Source: B2-G16 sp964528085 (GTDB lineage Bacteria; Bipolaricaulota; Bipolaricaulia; UBA7950; UBA9294). From it: 19,235 bases of DNA. Where the stretch lies: positions 1 through 19,235 of the forward strand of contig CAZGRE010000025.1 of assembly GCA_964528085.1 (NCBI GenBank), given 5' to 3'. The notes under the pieces are model-generated. The model saw only the letters and a program-made list of their open reading frames with translations. It ran no database searches and was not told the origin of the DNA. Both the position numbers and the translations under genes were made by a program. Of this stretch, positions 1-7,907 are shown piece after piece; the first letter of the stretch is position 1, and every line of letters begins with the position of its first letter.

Positions 1-1834
1 GCTGATCGCCTACTACGCCGCCCGCGCCCGCGGGGGGACGGGGCTCGGCATCGTGGAGAACGCGAACCTCGACTACCCCCTCGGCTCGAACGGGGCCGTC
101 CAGCTGCGGATCGACCACGACCGCTATATCCCCGGTCTATACCGGCTGGCAACGGCGATCCGAGCCGAAGGGGCGGCGGCGGCGATCCAGATCAACCACG
201 CCGGAGGGCTCGCCAGGCCGGAACGGATCGAAATAATGCCGGTCGGCCCGTCGGCTCTGTCATGGAGCGAGGATCGAATACCTCCCCGCCCCCTCCCTCC
301 CGATGAGATCGAGGGGATCATCGATTCCTACGCCCTCGCCGCGGTGCGGGCCATGCGGGCCGGGTTCGACGCCGTCGAGATCCACGGCGCCCACGGCTAC
401 CTGATCGCTCAATTCCTCTCGCCGTTGACCAACCATCGCTCTGACGGATACGGCGGCTCGCGCGAGAACCGCTGGCGGTTCGCCATCGAGATCATCCGCC
501 GCGTCCGCAAGGCGGTGGGGCCCGACTTTCCGATCCTCTTCCGCATCAGCGGCGACGAATACCTCCCGGGCGGACGGACGATCGAGGAGACGGTGGAACT
601 CGCACCCGCGCTGACCGAAGCCGGAGCCGACGCGATCCACGTGTCGGCAGGGACCGCGGCGAACCCGGAGAAACAACTGGAGCCGATCTCCTATCCCGAG
701 GCCTGGCGCGTCGATCTCGCCGCAGCGGTGAAGGGCGGTGTGGATATCCCTGTGATCGCGGTCGGCGTCCTGCGCAGGCCGGAGACGGTGGAGCGCGTGT
801 TGGCGGACGGGAAGGCGGACTTCGTCGCTATCGGTAGAGGCCTGATCGCCGATCCAAGCTGGCCGGAGAAGGCGGAGCGGGGAGCGGTCGATAAGATAAA
901 GCACTGCATATCCTGCAACCGGTGCACGCGCCGGCGGGTGTTCGACGACCTCCCCATCTCCTGCTCGGTCAACCCGGCCGTCGGTCGCGAAGGAGAGCCG
1001 CTCCCAAAACCGGCCTCCCCGAAGAAGATCGTGATCGTAGGCGGAGGACCGGGAGGACTGCAGGCGGCGGCTACGGGAGCGTCGCTTGGACACCGGGTCA
1101 CGCTCCTGGAGGAGGAGGATCGCCTCGGCGGCCGGCTCCGCCTCGCAGCGGCTCCGCCGCACAAGGAGAAGATAGACTGGGTAATCGACGACCTCATCGC
1201 TGGGCTTCCCCCTTCGGTCGATCTGCGGACAGGGACGAGGGCGACCGTCGCCGGGATCGCAGCCCTCCGGCCGGACGCCGTGATCCTGGCGACGGGGGCG
1301 ACCCCGGCCCGACTCGACGTCCCCGGAGCGGAACTACCCCACGTCGTTACAGCCGACGCCCTCCTCAGGAATCGGATCGACGTGGCAGAAAGGCCGGTCG
1401 TCGTGATCGGGGCAGGATTGGTCGGGTGCGAGACGGCCCTCCACTGTGCCTCCTCAGGAGCGCGGCGGGTGACCATCCTCGAGGCCCTCGCGGAAGCGGC
1501 CGGAGACTGCGAACCGATCACGAGGGGCGACCTCCTCACCCGCCTAAAAGAGAGAAGGGTCGAGATCTACACAGGGGTCCGGGTACGCGAGATAACGACC
1601 TCTGCGGTCGAGTTCGAGGCCGACGGGCGGCTCGAGACCCTCCCGGCGGAGCTCGTCGTCACCGCCGTCGGTGCCGAGGCGGACCACAGGCTCGAACAGG
1701 AACTAAGCGGGCAGGGCTTTCCGGTGTACGTCATCGGGGACGCGCGGAAGCCGCGCGGGATATACGAAGCGATCAACGAGGGATGGCTGGCCGCCATGAA
1801 GCTCTCCGAGGAGGGAGGACGATGGAACGGATAA
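1..1834 (+). CDS. OYE-like NADH:flavin oxidoreductase (FMN, 4Fe-4S, FAD), 5' truncated
   Basis: The reading frame is open from base 2, so the true start lies upstream of the window; the GTG at 53 is internal. The order is the 2,4-dienoyl-CoA reductase / 2-enoate reductase family plan: an FMN-binding TIM barrel (HGAHGYLIAQFLSP at about 391-432, then the GYGGSRENR motif), a Cys cluster for a 4Fe-4S centre (Cys codons at 905, 914, 923 and 962), an FAD Rossmann motif (VIVGGGPGGL, near 1030) and an NAD(P)H Rossmann motif (VVIGAGLVGCE, near 1400). The family moves hydride from NAD(P)H through FAD and Fe-S to FMN and reduces activated C=C bonds. The Cys spacing is C-x2-C-x2-C-x12-C, slightly different from the x2-x3-x11 of E. 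coli FadH. The stop overlaps the AOR start by 13 bp, suggesting translational coupling. The substrate is unknown; a redox-partner role for the AOR is inference. Confidence 0.93.
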   Translation, partial: LIAYYAARARGGTGLGIVENANLDYPLGSNGAVQLRIDHDRYIPGLYRLATAIRAEGAAAAIQINHAGGLARPERIEIMPVGPSALSWSEDRIPPRPLPPDEIEGIIDSYALAAVRAMRAGFDAVEIHGAHGYLIAQFLSPLTNHRSDGYGGSRENRWRFAIEIIRRVRKAVGPDFPILFRISGDEYLPGGRTIEETVELAPALTEAGADAIHVSAGTAANPEKQLEPISYPEAWRVDLAAAVKGGVDIPVIAVGVLRRPETVERVLADGKADFVAIGRGLIADPSWPEKAERGAVDKIKHCISCNRCTRRRVFDDLPISCSVNPAVGREGEPLPKPASPKKIVIVGGGPGGLQAAATGASLGHRVTLLEEEDRLGGRLRLAAAPPHKEKIDWVIDDLIAGLPPSVDLRTGTRATVAGIAALRPDAVILATGATPARLDVPGAELPHVVTADALLRNRIDVAERPVVVIGAGLVGCETALHCASSGARRVTILEALAEAAGDCEPITRGDLLTRLKERRVEIYTGVRVREITTSAVEFEADGRLETLPAELVVTAVGAEADHRLEQELSGQGFPVYVIGDARKPRGIYEAINEGWLAAMKLSEEGGRWNG

Positions 1835-3552
1835 TCAGGGTGAATACGCGCACAGGGGAGATCGCCACGACCCCGGTCCCAGAGAGGATGGCGCGGTTGG
1901 GCGGGAGGGGCCTGATCGCCGATATCATGTTGGATGAGGTCTCCCCGATTTGCCACCCATTGGGGCGCGGAAATAAGCTCATCTTCGCCCCCGGCCTCCT
2001 CGGCGGGACCCCGGTCCCTGCATCGGGGCGTCTGTCGATCGGCGGGAAGAGCCCGTTAACCGGCGGGATCAAGGAGTCGAATGTCGGGGGAGAGGCCGGG
2101 CAGAAACTAGCCCGGATCGGGGTAAGGGCCCTCATCCTCGAGGACGCCCCGGATGAGCCCACCGCCCACATCCTCTACCTTAATAAGGATAGAGTGGAGT
2201 GGATCGACGATGACCCGATAGCAGGCTGCTCGGTTCAGGATTCCCTCACCCTCCTCCACGAACGGTTCGGCCCGTCGTGCGGGTTGCTCGTCATCGGACC
2301 GGCAGGGGAGATGAAGATGGCCGCAGCCGGGATCGCGACGACCGGGCCGGAGTCCGTTCAGACGAGGTACGCCGCCCGCGGGGGCCTCGGAGCCGTGATG
2401 GGAGCAAAAGGTGTCAAGGGGATCGTAATCGACGACCGCGGGACAACGAACTATCCGGGATACGACCAGACCAGATTTAAAGAATCATACCGTACATACA
2501 CACAGATGCTCCTAGCGAGCCCGAGGCTCGAGGCCCGCCGGAGATACGGGACGGCCGGGATCGTCGTCACAGCGAACGAACTCGGGCTCCTCCCGACGCG
2601 AAACTTCAGCCGCGGTTCATGCGATGGAATCGATGAGATCAGCGGTGAGCGCCTCGCCGAGACGATCGCCGCCCGCGGGGGAGAGGGGCGCTCAGGGGTC
2701 GCGTGCATGACCGGCTGCGTCATCAAGTGTTCCAACGTATACCCGGATCAGACGGGAAAGAAGAAGGTAGCGACCCTCCAATACGAGAACATCGCCCTCC
2801 TCGGATCGAACTGTGGGATCACGAACCTCGATGGGATCGCCGAGCTCAACGCCCTGTGCAACGATATCGGCCTCGACGCGATAGAAATCGGGGGCGTCCT
2901 CGGCGTGGCGATGGAGGCCGGCCTCATCCGGTTCGGGGACGTCAATGGCGCCGCAGATCTCCTCCGCCGAATCGGAGAAGGGGAGCCTCTCGGGCGGATA
3001 CTCGGCGAAGGGGTCGCCTTCACCGGCCGGGCGCTCGGATCCCGCCGGATCCCGGCGGTGAACGGGCAGGGGATCCCGGGGTACGATCCACGGGGGCTGA
3101 AGGGGAACGGCGTAACGTACGTCACATCCCCGATGGGGGCTGATCATACGGCAGGAAACGCGTTCGGAACCGCGAAGACGCTCGATCCCCTATCCAAGGA
3201 GGGGCAGGTCGAGAACTCGCGGAAGCTCCAGATCCGGGCCGTCATCCTCGACACGTTCGGCCTCTGCCTGTTCGCCCGGGGACCGTTCGTCGAGAGGCCG
3301 GGGCTCCTGGTCGAGCTGATCTTCGGACGCTTCGGATGGGACCTCGCCTTCGCGGACATCACTCAAGCGGCGGCGGAGACGTTACGGCTCGAGCGGGGAT
3401 TCAACGACGCGGCCGGCTCCTCCGATCGATCCTGCGACGTCCCCGAATTCATGCGCTATGAACCGCTCCCTCCGCACAACACGGTCTATGACATAACCCC
3501 AGAAGAGATGGCAAAGATCTGGGAGATCGAGCCTGATAGGGATGAGTTCTGA
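1822..3552 (+). CDS. Aldehyde:ferredoxin oxidoreductase family (tungsten/molybdopterin)
   Basis: A 576-residue protein, close to the usual size of about 600. The start is the ATG at 1822, preceded by GAGGAGGGAGGA; the same frame is open much further upstream, but that stretch is a shadow of the previous gene. The N-terminal domain carries the pterin-binding signature (GGRGLIADIML, then SPLTGGIKESNVGG). The 4Fe-4S ligands appear as Cys295, Cys299, Cys303 (CMTGCVIKC) and Cys482 (GLCLFA). GADHTAGN marks the second cofactor domain. The CMxGCVIxC pattern resembles the YdhV-like branch more than Pyrococcus AOR itself. The family oxidises aldehydes to carboxylic acids in the cytoplasm, passing electrons to ferredoxin or a flavoprotein, or runs in reverse. 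No ferredoxin gene is adjacent; the flavoprotein upstream is the obvious candidate partner. The metal (W or Mo) and aldehyde cannot be told from the sequence. Confidence 0.95.
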   Translation: MERIIRVNTRTGEIATTPVPERMARLGGRGLIADIMLDEVSPICHPLGRGNKLIFAPGLLGGTPVPASGRLSIGGKSPLTGGIKESNVGGEAGQKLARIGVRALILEDAPDEPTAHILYLNKDRVEWIDDDPIAGCSVQDSLTLLHERFGPSCGLLVIGPAGEMKMAAAGIATTGPESVQTRYAARGGLGAVMGAKGVKGIVIDDRGTTNYPGYDQTRFKESYRTYTQMLLASPRLEARRRYGTAGIVVTANELGLLPTRNFSRGSCDGIDEISGERLAETIAARGGEGRSGVACMTGCVIKCSNVYPDQTGKKKVATLQYENIALLGSNCGITNLDGIAELNALCNDIGLDAIEIGGVLGVAMEAGLIRFGDVNGAADLLRRIGEGEPLGRILGEGVAFTGRALGSRRIPAVNGQGIPGYDPRGLKGNGVTYVTSPMGADHTAGNAFGTAKTLDPLSKEGQVENSRKLQIRAVILDTFGLCLFARGPFVERPGLLVELIFGRFGWDLAFADITQAAAETLRLERGFNDAAGSSDRSCDVPEFMRYEPLPPHNTVYDITPEEMAKIWEIEPDRDEF

Positions 3553-3573
3553 TTCGCAGCGAAAGGAGGATGG

Positions 3574-3942
3574 ATGAGGTACGTCGTTGATTCAGCAACG
3601 GTCGAAGGGGTGAAGAAGATCCCAACCAGAGTCTCCAAGCTCCTCTTGTCGGAAGCAACGGTCGGGGCACGTGGTTTCTCGATGGGGCAGAACGTCACCG
3701 CTGTGGGGAGCCAGATCCCTGAACACGCGCATGAATCCTCAGAAGAGGGGATGTACATCGTCAGCGGGCAAGGCCGCCTCATTACCGAAGAAGGGGAAGA
3801 GGAGCTTCGGGCCGGGATGGCGATCTACATGCCGCCGGGCGTCAAACATTCGATCCTCAATACGGGGGACGAGGAGCTGAAGCTCGTCTGGGTCTACTCC
3901 CCTCCCCTTCTGCAACACAGACTGCAAAACTCTAATACATAA
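3574..3942 (+). CDS. Small single-domain cupin protein
   Basis: A 122-residue protein that is essentially one cupin domain. Motif 1 is complete (G45, then His51-x-His53, Glu58, Gly65) and motif 2 is a perfect G-x5-P-x-G-x2-H-x3-N (Gly81 to His92 and Asn96), so the three-His/one-Glu metal site is intact. AGGAGG at 3564-3569 sits just ahead of the ATG at 3574; another ATG at 3570 is out of frame. It lies 21 bp after the AOR stop and 12 bp before the next start, so it is inside the operon. Small cupins of this type act as sugar or sugar-acid isomerases, lyases, or ligand-binding proteins; which applies here cannot be decided. In a catabolic operon an isomerase role is plausible but is inference. 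Confidence 0.9.
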   Translation: MRYVVDSATVEGVKKIPTRVSKLLLSEATVGARGFSMGQNVTAVGSQIPEHAHESSEEGMYIVSGQGRLITEEGEEELRAGMAIYMPPGVKHSILNTGDEELKLVWVYSPPLLQHRLQNSNT

Positions 3943-3949
3943 AGGAGGG
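3943..3949 (+). promoter_or_regulatory. Ribosome binding site choosing the ATG at 3955
   Basis: AGGAGGG lies 5-6 nt before the ATG at 3955 and only 2-3 nt before the in-frame TTG at 3952. The ATG is therefore preferred as the start of the TIM-barrel gene. Confidence 0.75.
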
Positions 3950-3954
3950 TATTG

Positions 3955-4869
3955 ATGATATTCGAGGAAACAAGGGCCAGCCTGGAGAGACTCGGCCTAC
4001 CCAAAGGGGACCTATACGAGCTTACGACATCGGGGAAGACGTTCCCCGACGGGGCTCACTTCCGGATCGAGGTGCCGACGGTCAATTCGTTCGAGGCGTT
4101 CGAGGCGCTGGTCAACCGGGCCGACGAGCTCGGAGTGACGATCAACCGGATCGACGAGACATATGGGATCTTCCGCTACCCGCTCGGCGAACTGCGCGAC
4201 TACACCTCCCTTGCGAAGGAGCGGGGGATAGCGCTCAACCTCTCCGTCGGGCCGCGTGCTCCGTATGACACAGGGGCGACGGTTCAGACACCTCAAGGGG
4301 TGCGGATCGGCTACCGGCTACGCGGGATGGAGCAGGTCGTCCGGGCGATCGAGGACGTGAAACGGGCGATCTCCGTCGGATGCCGCGGGATCCTCGTATA
4401 CGACGAGGGCCTGCTGTGGGTGATGAGCGAGATGCGAAAGGCAGGGGAGCTCCCGTCCGACCTTCAATTCAAGGTTTCAGCCCATTGCGGCCACGCCAAC
4501 CCGGCTGCGTTCAAAGTCCTGGAACAGCTGGGGGCGGACTCGATCAACCCGGTACGGGACCTGCAGCTCCCGATGATCGGAGCCCTGCGCAGGGCGGTGA
4601 CCGTCCCCCTCGACCTCCACACCGACAACCCACCGGCATCCGGCGGTTTCATCCGGAGCTACGAAGCGCCGGAGATCGCCCGGATCGCCTCCCCTGTCTA
4701 TCTAAAGACCGGAAATTCCGTGGTCTCGGGGCACGGGATCAAGACCACACCGGCAGAAGGACGCCGGATGGCGGAGCAGGCGAGCATCATCGTCGAGATG
4801 GTGCATAAATACTTCCCCGAGGCGAAGCAGAGCGGCCCGGGGGCACCAGACGCGGCGATCCCCGTATAA
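3955..4869 (+). CDS. TIM-barrel-like protein of unknown function
   Basis: A 304-residue soluble protein with no signal peptide or membrane segment. I do not recognise a characterised family with confidence; it may be filed near peptidase U32 in databases, but the U32 Cys signature is not visible. Alternating hydrophobic strands and Gly/Asp-rich turns suggest a TIM barrel. Distinctive segments are FKVSAHCGHANPAAFKVLEQ (around residues 173-192), GADSINPVRDLQLPMIGALR, PLDLHTDNPPASGGFIRSYE and VYLKTGNS. The clustered His, Asp and Asn residues at strand ends look like a sugar or cofactor site. It is 12 bp behind the cupin gene and 3 bp ahead of the first Zn-dehydrogenase, so it is almost certainly part of the same pathway. 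A lyase, epimerase or isomerase role would fit the context but is inference only. Confidence 0.85.
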   Translation: MIFEETRASLERLGLPKGDLYELTTSGKTFPDGAHFRIEVPTVNSFEAFEALVNRADELGVTINRIDETYGIFRYPLGELRDYTSLAKERGIALNLSVGPRAPYDTGATVQTPQGVRIGYRLRGMEQVVRAIEDVKRAISVGCRGILVYDEGLLWVMSEMRKAGELPSDLQFKVSAHCGHANPAAFKVLEQLGADSINPVRDLQLPMIGALRRAVTVPLDLHTDNPPASGGFIRSYEAPEIARIASPVYLKTGNSVVSGHGIKTTPAEGRRMAEQASIIVEMVHKYFPEAKQSGPGAPDAAIPV

Positions 4870-4872
4870 CCG

Positions 4873-5877
4873 ATGAGGACCGTCGAGCTCACCGCCCCTC
4901 ACCGCCTGGAGCTGACAGAGCGGGACGACCCTCGACCCGGTCCGGGAGAGGTCCGGATCGCCGTCCATTCTGTCGGGATATGCGGGACGGATCTGGACTT
5001 CTATCGAGGCCGCCGGCCGACCGTCTACCCGTTCGTCCTCGGTCACGAATGCTCAGGGCGGATCGACATGGTGGGTAGCGGCGTCACCGGACTGAGGATC
5101 GGGACCCGGGTCACCGTGCGGCCGAACTTCGGGTGCGGAACGTGCGAGCTCTGCAAGGAAGGGCGCGACAACATCTGCCCCAACAGCCGTGGGCTGGGGG
5201 TGACGATCGACGGGTGTCTGGCGGAGTACATCATCGCCCCGGCCGATTACGTATGGCCCCTCCCCGAAGGGATGAGCCTTGAGACCGGATCCCTGATCGA
5301 GCCGGTCGCCGTCGCCGAGAGGGCCGTACGGCGGGCGGGGGATATAGCCGGCCGCCGGGTGGTCGTCCTCGGGAGCGGCCCGATCGGCCTCTTCGCCCTT
5401 CAGATCGCAAAAGCGAACGGAGGGGAGGTGACCGTCATCGACCCGGTTCCGGAGCGGCTCGAGCGGGCGAAAGACCTCGGAGCAGAGGGCGTCTACCCTC
5501 CCTCTGCCGTCTCTGCTGCAGATGACGCTCGCGGATTCGACGCCGTCATCGAGACGGCGGGGGTGGCGGAGACCGTCCCCCTCGCCATCGATCTGTTGCG
5601 TCCCGGCGGCCGCGTTGTCCTCACCGGGATACCGATGGAGGCCGCCTCGATCGAGACGCGCTTCGTCGTCTGGAGGGAGTTGGAGCTCGTCGGTTCGTTT
5701 ACGTACACGAAGGAGGACTTCGAGCGCGCAAGCGATCGGATGAGGGACAACGACATAGAAGGAGTAGGGCTGATCACCCACCGCTTCGATCTCAAGCGGG
5801 CATCCGACGGATTCGCCGTCGCCGCCGATCGCGGTGGGCTGAAGGTGATCATCAAGGTGCGTGAGGAGGTAGATTGA
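4873..5877 (+). CDS. Zn-dependent medium-chain dehydrogenase, NAD-type fingerprint
   Basis: A 334-residue MDR-superfamily enzyme of the sorbitol / L-threonine dehydrogenase type. The catalytic zinc residues are Cys37 (ICGTD), His58 and Glu59 (GHE); the structural zinc Cys are 88, 91, 94 and 102. The Rossmann motif VVVLGSGPIGLFALQ is followed by a strand ending in VIDPVPERLERA; the Asp at its end normally binds the ribose of NAD and disfavours NADP. The ATG at 4873 comes 3 nt after the previous stop with no clear Shine-Dalgarno, so translation is probably coupled. Its stop overlaps the next ATG by 1 nt (TGATG). Beside an IolN-like hydrolase, the likely job is oxidation of a secondary hydroxyl of a polyol, cyclitol or sugar acid. 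The exact substrate is unknown. Confidence 0.92.
   Translation: MRTVELTAPHRLELTERDDPRPGPGEVRIAVHSVGICGTDLDFYRGRRPTVYPFVLGHECSGRIDMVGSGVTGLRIGTRVTVRPNFGCGTCELCKEGRDNICPNSRGLGVTIDGCLAEYIIAPADYVWPLPEGMSLETGSLIEPVAVAERAVRRAGDIAGRRVVVLGSGPIGLFALQIAKANGGEVTVIDPVPERLERAKDLGAEGVYPPSAVSAADDARGFDAVIETAGVAETVPLAIDLLRPGGRVVLTGIPMEAASIETRFVVWRELELVGSFTYTKEDFERASDRMRDNDIEGVGLITHRFDLKRASDGFAVAADRGGLKVIIKVREEVD
5863..5869 (+). promoter_or_regulatory. Ribosome binding site choosing the ATG at 5877
   Basis: GAGGAGG inside the end of the dehydrogenase gene is 7 nt before the ATG at 5877 and only 4 nt before the in-frame TTG at 5874. It supports the ATG as start of the hydrolase gene. Confidence 0.75.
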
Positions 5878-6854
5878 TGGCAGAATGGGAACTCCCACCG
5901 AAAGGCGGGCATATGGACCTCCCCTCCGGCGTCTATTTTCAGAACATGACCGGCCGGGAGGTACGGGAACGGTTGACCAAGGACGACATCATCATCATCC
6001 CCGTCGGGAGTACGGAGGCCCACGGAAGCGGTGCCCCGTACGGGGAGGACACCTTCCTCGTCACCCGGATGGCGGAGCAGGTGGCGCTCAGAACGGGATG
6101 CACGGTCGCTCAGCCGATCTGGTACGGATCGCACCCGTGGAGCCATCTGGGGATGCCGGGGACGATCGTCATCCCGGAAGATACGTTCACGGCCGTCCTC
6201 CGCGCCGTAATCGCCGGACTCTGGAACGCCGGCTTCCGCAAGCAGATCCTACTGAACGGCCACGGGCAGGAATACGTGATCCCGAACGCGATCCACCAGT
6301 TTATGAAAAAATATCAAGTTCCAACTGTGATCGCGTTCGTCAACTGGCCGCTCGTCATCCCCGATTTATTGAAGGATAAGGCGCACGGCGGTCCGTTCGA
6401 CACGCCGTTCAAGCACGCCGATGAGGCGGAGACGTCGTACTCGATGGCGCTCTTCCCGGAGTTGATCCACATCGAGGACGCGATCGATACCGTCCCGTCC
6501 GGGTTCCTCCGTGACGGGAAGGGGCTCCGTCACATCGACGGGGGAGGCGACATCTACCAGCGCCCGATACCCGGCCACGCCCAGGTGGGGCTGAGCGGGC
6601 TCGAGGTCTGCATATACCCGGAGGGAGTGATCGGTAAGCCGAGTCTGGCCTCCCCTGAGAAGGCGTACGCCGGGGTGGAGCGGATCCTCGATTACCTGGT
6701 GGAGCTGCACGACGACATCCTCGGAACCTTCCCTCCGGGTGAACTCCCGCCGATGGAGAAGGTGAGCCAGCGTTCGCAGGAGGAGATCAAAGCGGTCGTG
6801 CAAGGTCCGCGCAACGGAGGTCGGCACCTCTACACCATCGCCTACCCCCCGTAG
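5877..6854 (+). CDS. Creatininase-family hydrolase, IolN-like (candidate diketo-inositol hydrolase)
   Basis: A 325-residue metal-dependent amidohydrolase-like protein of the creatininase family. Metal-ligand motifs are in the family order: VGSTEAHG (Glu47, His49), GEDT (Asp58), LLNGHGQE (His129) and KHADEAETS (His180 to Glu185). Creatininase itself is about 260 residues, so this is a longer subtype. It most resembles the branch containing IolN of Thermotoga maritima, which opens a diketo-inositol ring to 5-keto-L-gluconate next to a Zn-dependent dehydrogenase. That assignment rests on remembered family resemblance plus the neighbourhood of two Zn-dehydrogenases, not on an alignment. The first 12 residues are weakly supported: an internal Met13 exists but has no comparable ribosome site. 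Alternatives are other creatininase-fold hydrolases acting on cyclic amides or lactone-like rings. Confidence 0.85.
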   Translation: MAEWELPPKGGHMDLPSGVYFQNMTGREVRERLTKDDIIIIPVGSTEAHGSGAPYGEDTFLVTRMAEQVALRTGCTVAQPIWYGSHPWSHLGMPGTIVIPEDTFTAVLRAVIAGLWNAGFRKQILLNGHGQEYVIPNAIHQFMKKYQVPTVIAFVNWPLVIPDLLKDKAHGGPFDTPFKHADEAETSYSMALFPELIHIEDAIDTVPSGFLRDGKGLRHIDGGGDIYQRPIPGHAQVGLSGLEVCIYPEGVIGKPSLASPEKAYAGVERILDYLVELHDDILGTFPPGELPPMEKVSQRSQEEIKAVVQGPRNGGRHLYTIAYPP

Positions 6855-6881
6855 AGGCAAAGAGGAAGGAGCGTAAATTCG

Positions 6882-7907
6882 ATGCAAGCGTTGGTGTTCG
6901 ATGGCCCCGGCGATATCCACATAAAAGAGGTCGACAAACCCAGGATATCCCCGGATGAGGTACTGATCAAGACCGGATTCGCAGCTGTATGCGGGACGGA
7001 TCTACACATAATGAAAGGGAGCTTTCCGGCGAAGCCGGGGATCATCATGGGGCACGAGGCTGCTGGTACCGTCGAAGCCGTGGGGGAAAACGTCAAACAT
7101 CTTGTCCCCGGCCAACAGGTCGTCAACGCCCCCTACCTGATATGCGGCGACTGTCTCCCGTGCCGTTCCGGCCGATACAACGTCTGCCGGTATCGAGAAC
7201 ACCTCGGGATCGACACGGACGGCGTCTTCGCCGAGTACTACAAGCTCCCGGAATACGCGGTCTATCCGTCGCCCGATGGGTTAAGCCTCGAAGAAGGGGC
7301 CCTTGTTGAGCCGGCGGCGGTCGGCTATCACGCCGTCCGCCGGATCGCGCCGACACCGTCGGATACCGTGGTCATCATCGGGGCAGGCCCGATCGGCCTG
7401 TTCGCCCTCGAGAGCGTGGTCGCGTTCGGAAGCCAGAGGATCATCGTCTCGGGGCACCGCCAGAGGCGCTTGGAGCTCGCAAAGAGGCTGGGGGCCCATC
7501 GTGTCGTACGCCCGCCGGAGGAGGACCTGAGGACCGTCGTTCTTGAGGAGACGGATGGGAACGGGGCAGACATGGTGATCGAGGCGGCCGGCCGACCGGA
7601 CACGATCGCTGAAACCGTCAGCCTCGTCCGGTCGGCCGGTCGGATCTGCCTGGTCGGCATCCCGTCGCAGGAGGTCCGATTCGATTTCATCTCCCTTGTT
7701 AGACGCGAGGTGGATGTCCTCACCTCGGACGCCTCCCTCCTCGCCTACGAGCGGACACACGAGCTGGTGGCGAAGAGGATCCTCGATGCACGGCCGTTGA
7801 TCTCCCATGTCTTCCCGTTCGAACGGATCATCGAAGCGATCGAGGCCTCTCAGGATCAGGACGCCATCAAGATCCTCATCCGCTTCGGAGAGGAGGGTGA
7901 CCAATGA
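6882..7907 (+). CDS. Zn-dependent medium-chain dehydrogenase, NADP-compatible fingerprint
   Basis: A 341-residue paralogue-like partner of the dehydrogenase at 4873, with zinc residues at the same numbers: catalytic Cys37, His58, Glu59 and structural Cys88, 91, 94, 102. The Rossmann motif is VVIIGAGPIGLFALE, but the following strand ends in VSGHRQRRLELA: the usual Asp is replaced and Arg residues follow, a pattern associated with NADP(H). The ATG at 6882 is preceded by AGAGGAAGGAG about 10 nt upstream, after a 27-bp gap. Its stop overlaps the next start by 4 bp (ATGA). Together with the NAD-type enzyme and the hydrolase between them, it suggests an oxidation / ring-opening / reduction sequence. 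Cofactor preference is inferred from motif only. Confidence 0.92.
   Translation: MQALVFDGPGDIHIKEVDKPRISPDEVLIKTGFAAVCGTDLHIMKGSFPAKPGIIMGHEAAGTVEAVGENVKHLVPGQQVVNAPYLICGDCLPCRSGRYNVCRYREHLGIDTDGVFAEYYKLPEYAVYPSPDGLSLEEGALVEPAAVGYHAVRRIAPTPSDTVVIIGAGPIGLFALESVVAFGSQRIIVSGHRQRRLELAKRLGAHRVVRPPEEDLRTVVLEETDGNGADMVIEAAGRPDTIAETVSLVRSAGRICLVGIPSQEVRFDFISLVRREVDVLTSDASLLAYERTHELVAKRILDARPLISHVFPFERIIEAIEASQDQDAIKILIRFGEEGDQ

Noticed and set aside
260..1162. A long minus-strand open frame opposite the OYE-like gene
   Set aside because: It is a shadow frame typical of GC-rich coding DNA: Arg/Asp/Gly-rich, no domain, and the plus strand encodes a clear enzyme.
922..1821. An in-frame upstream extension of the AOR gene
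   Set aside because: The extension is low-complexity Arg/Gly/Pro sequence inside the previous gene; the ATG at 1822 has a strong ribosome site and matches the family's N-terminus.
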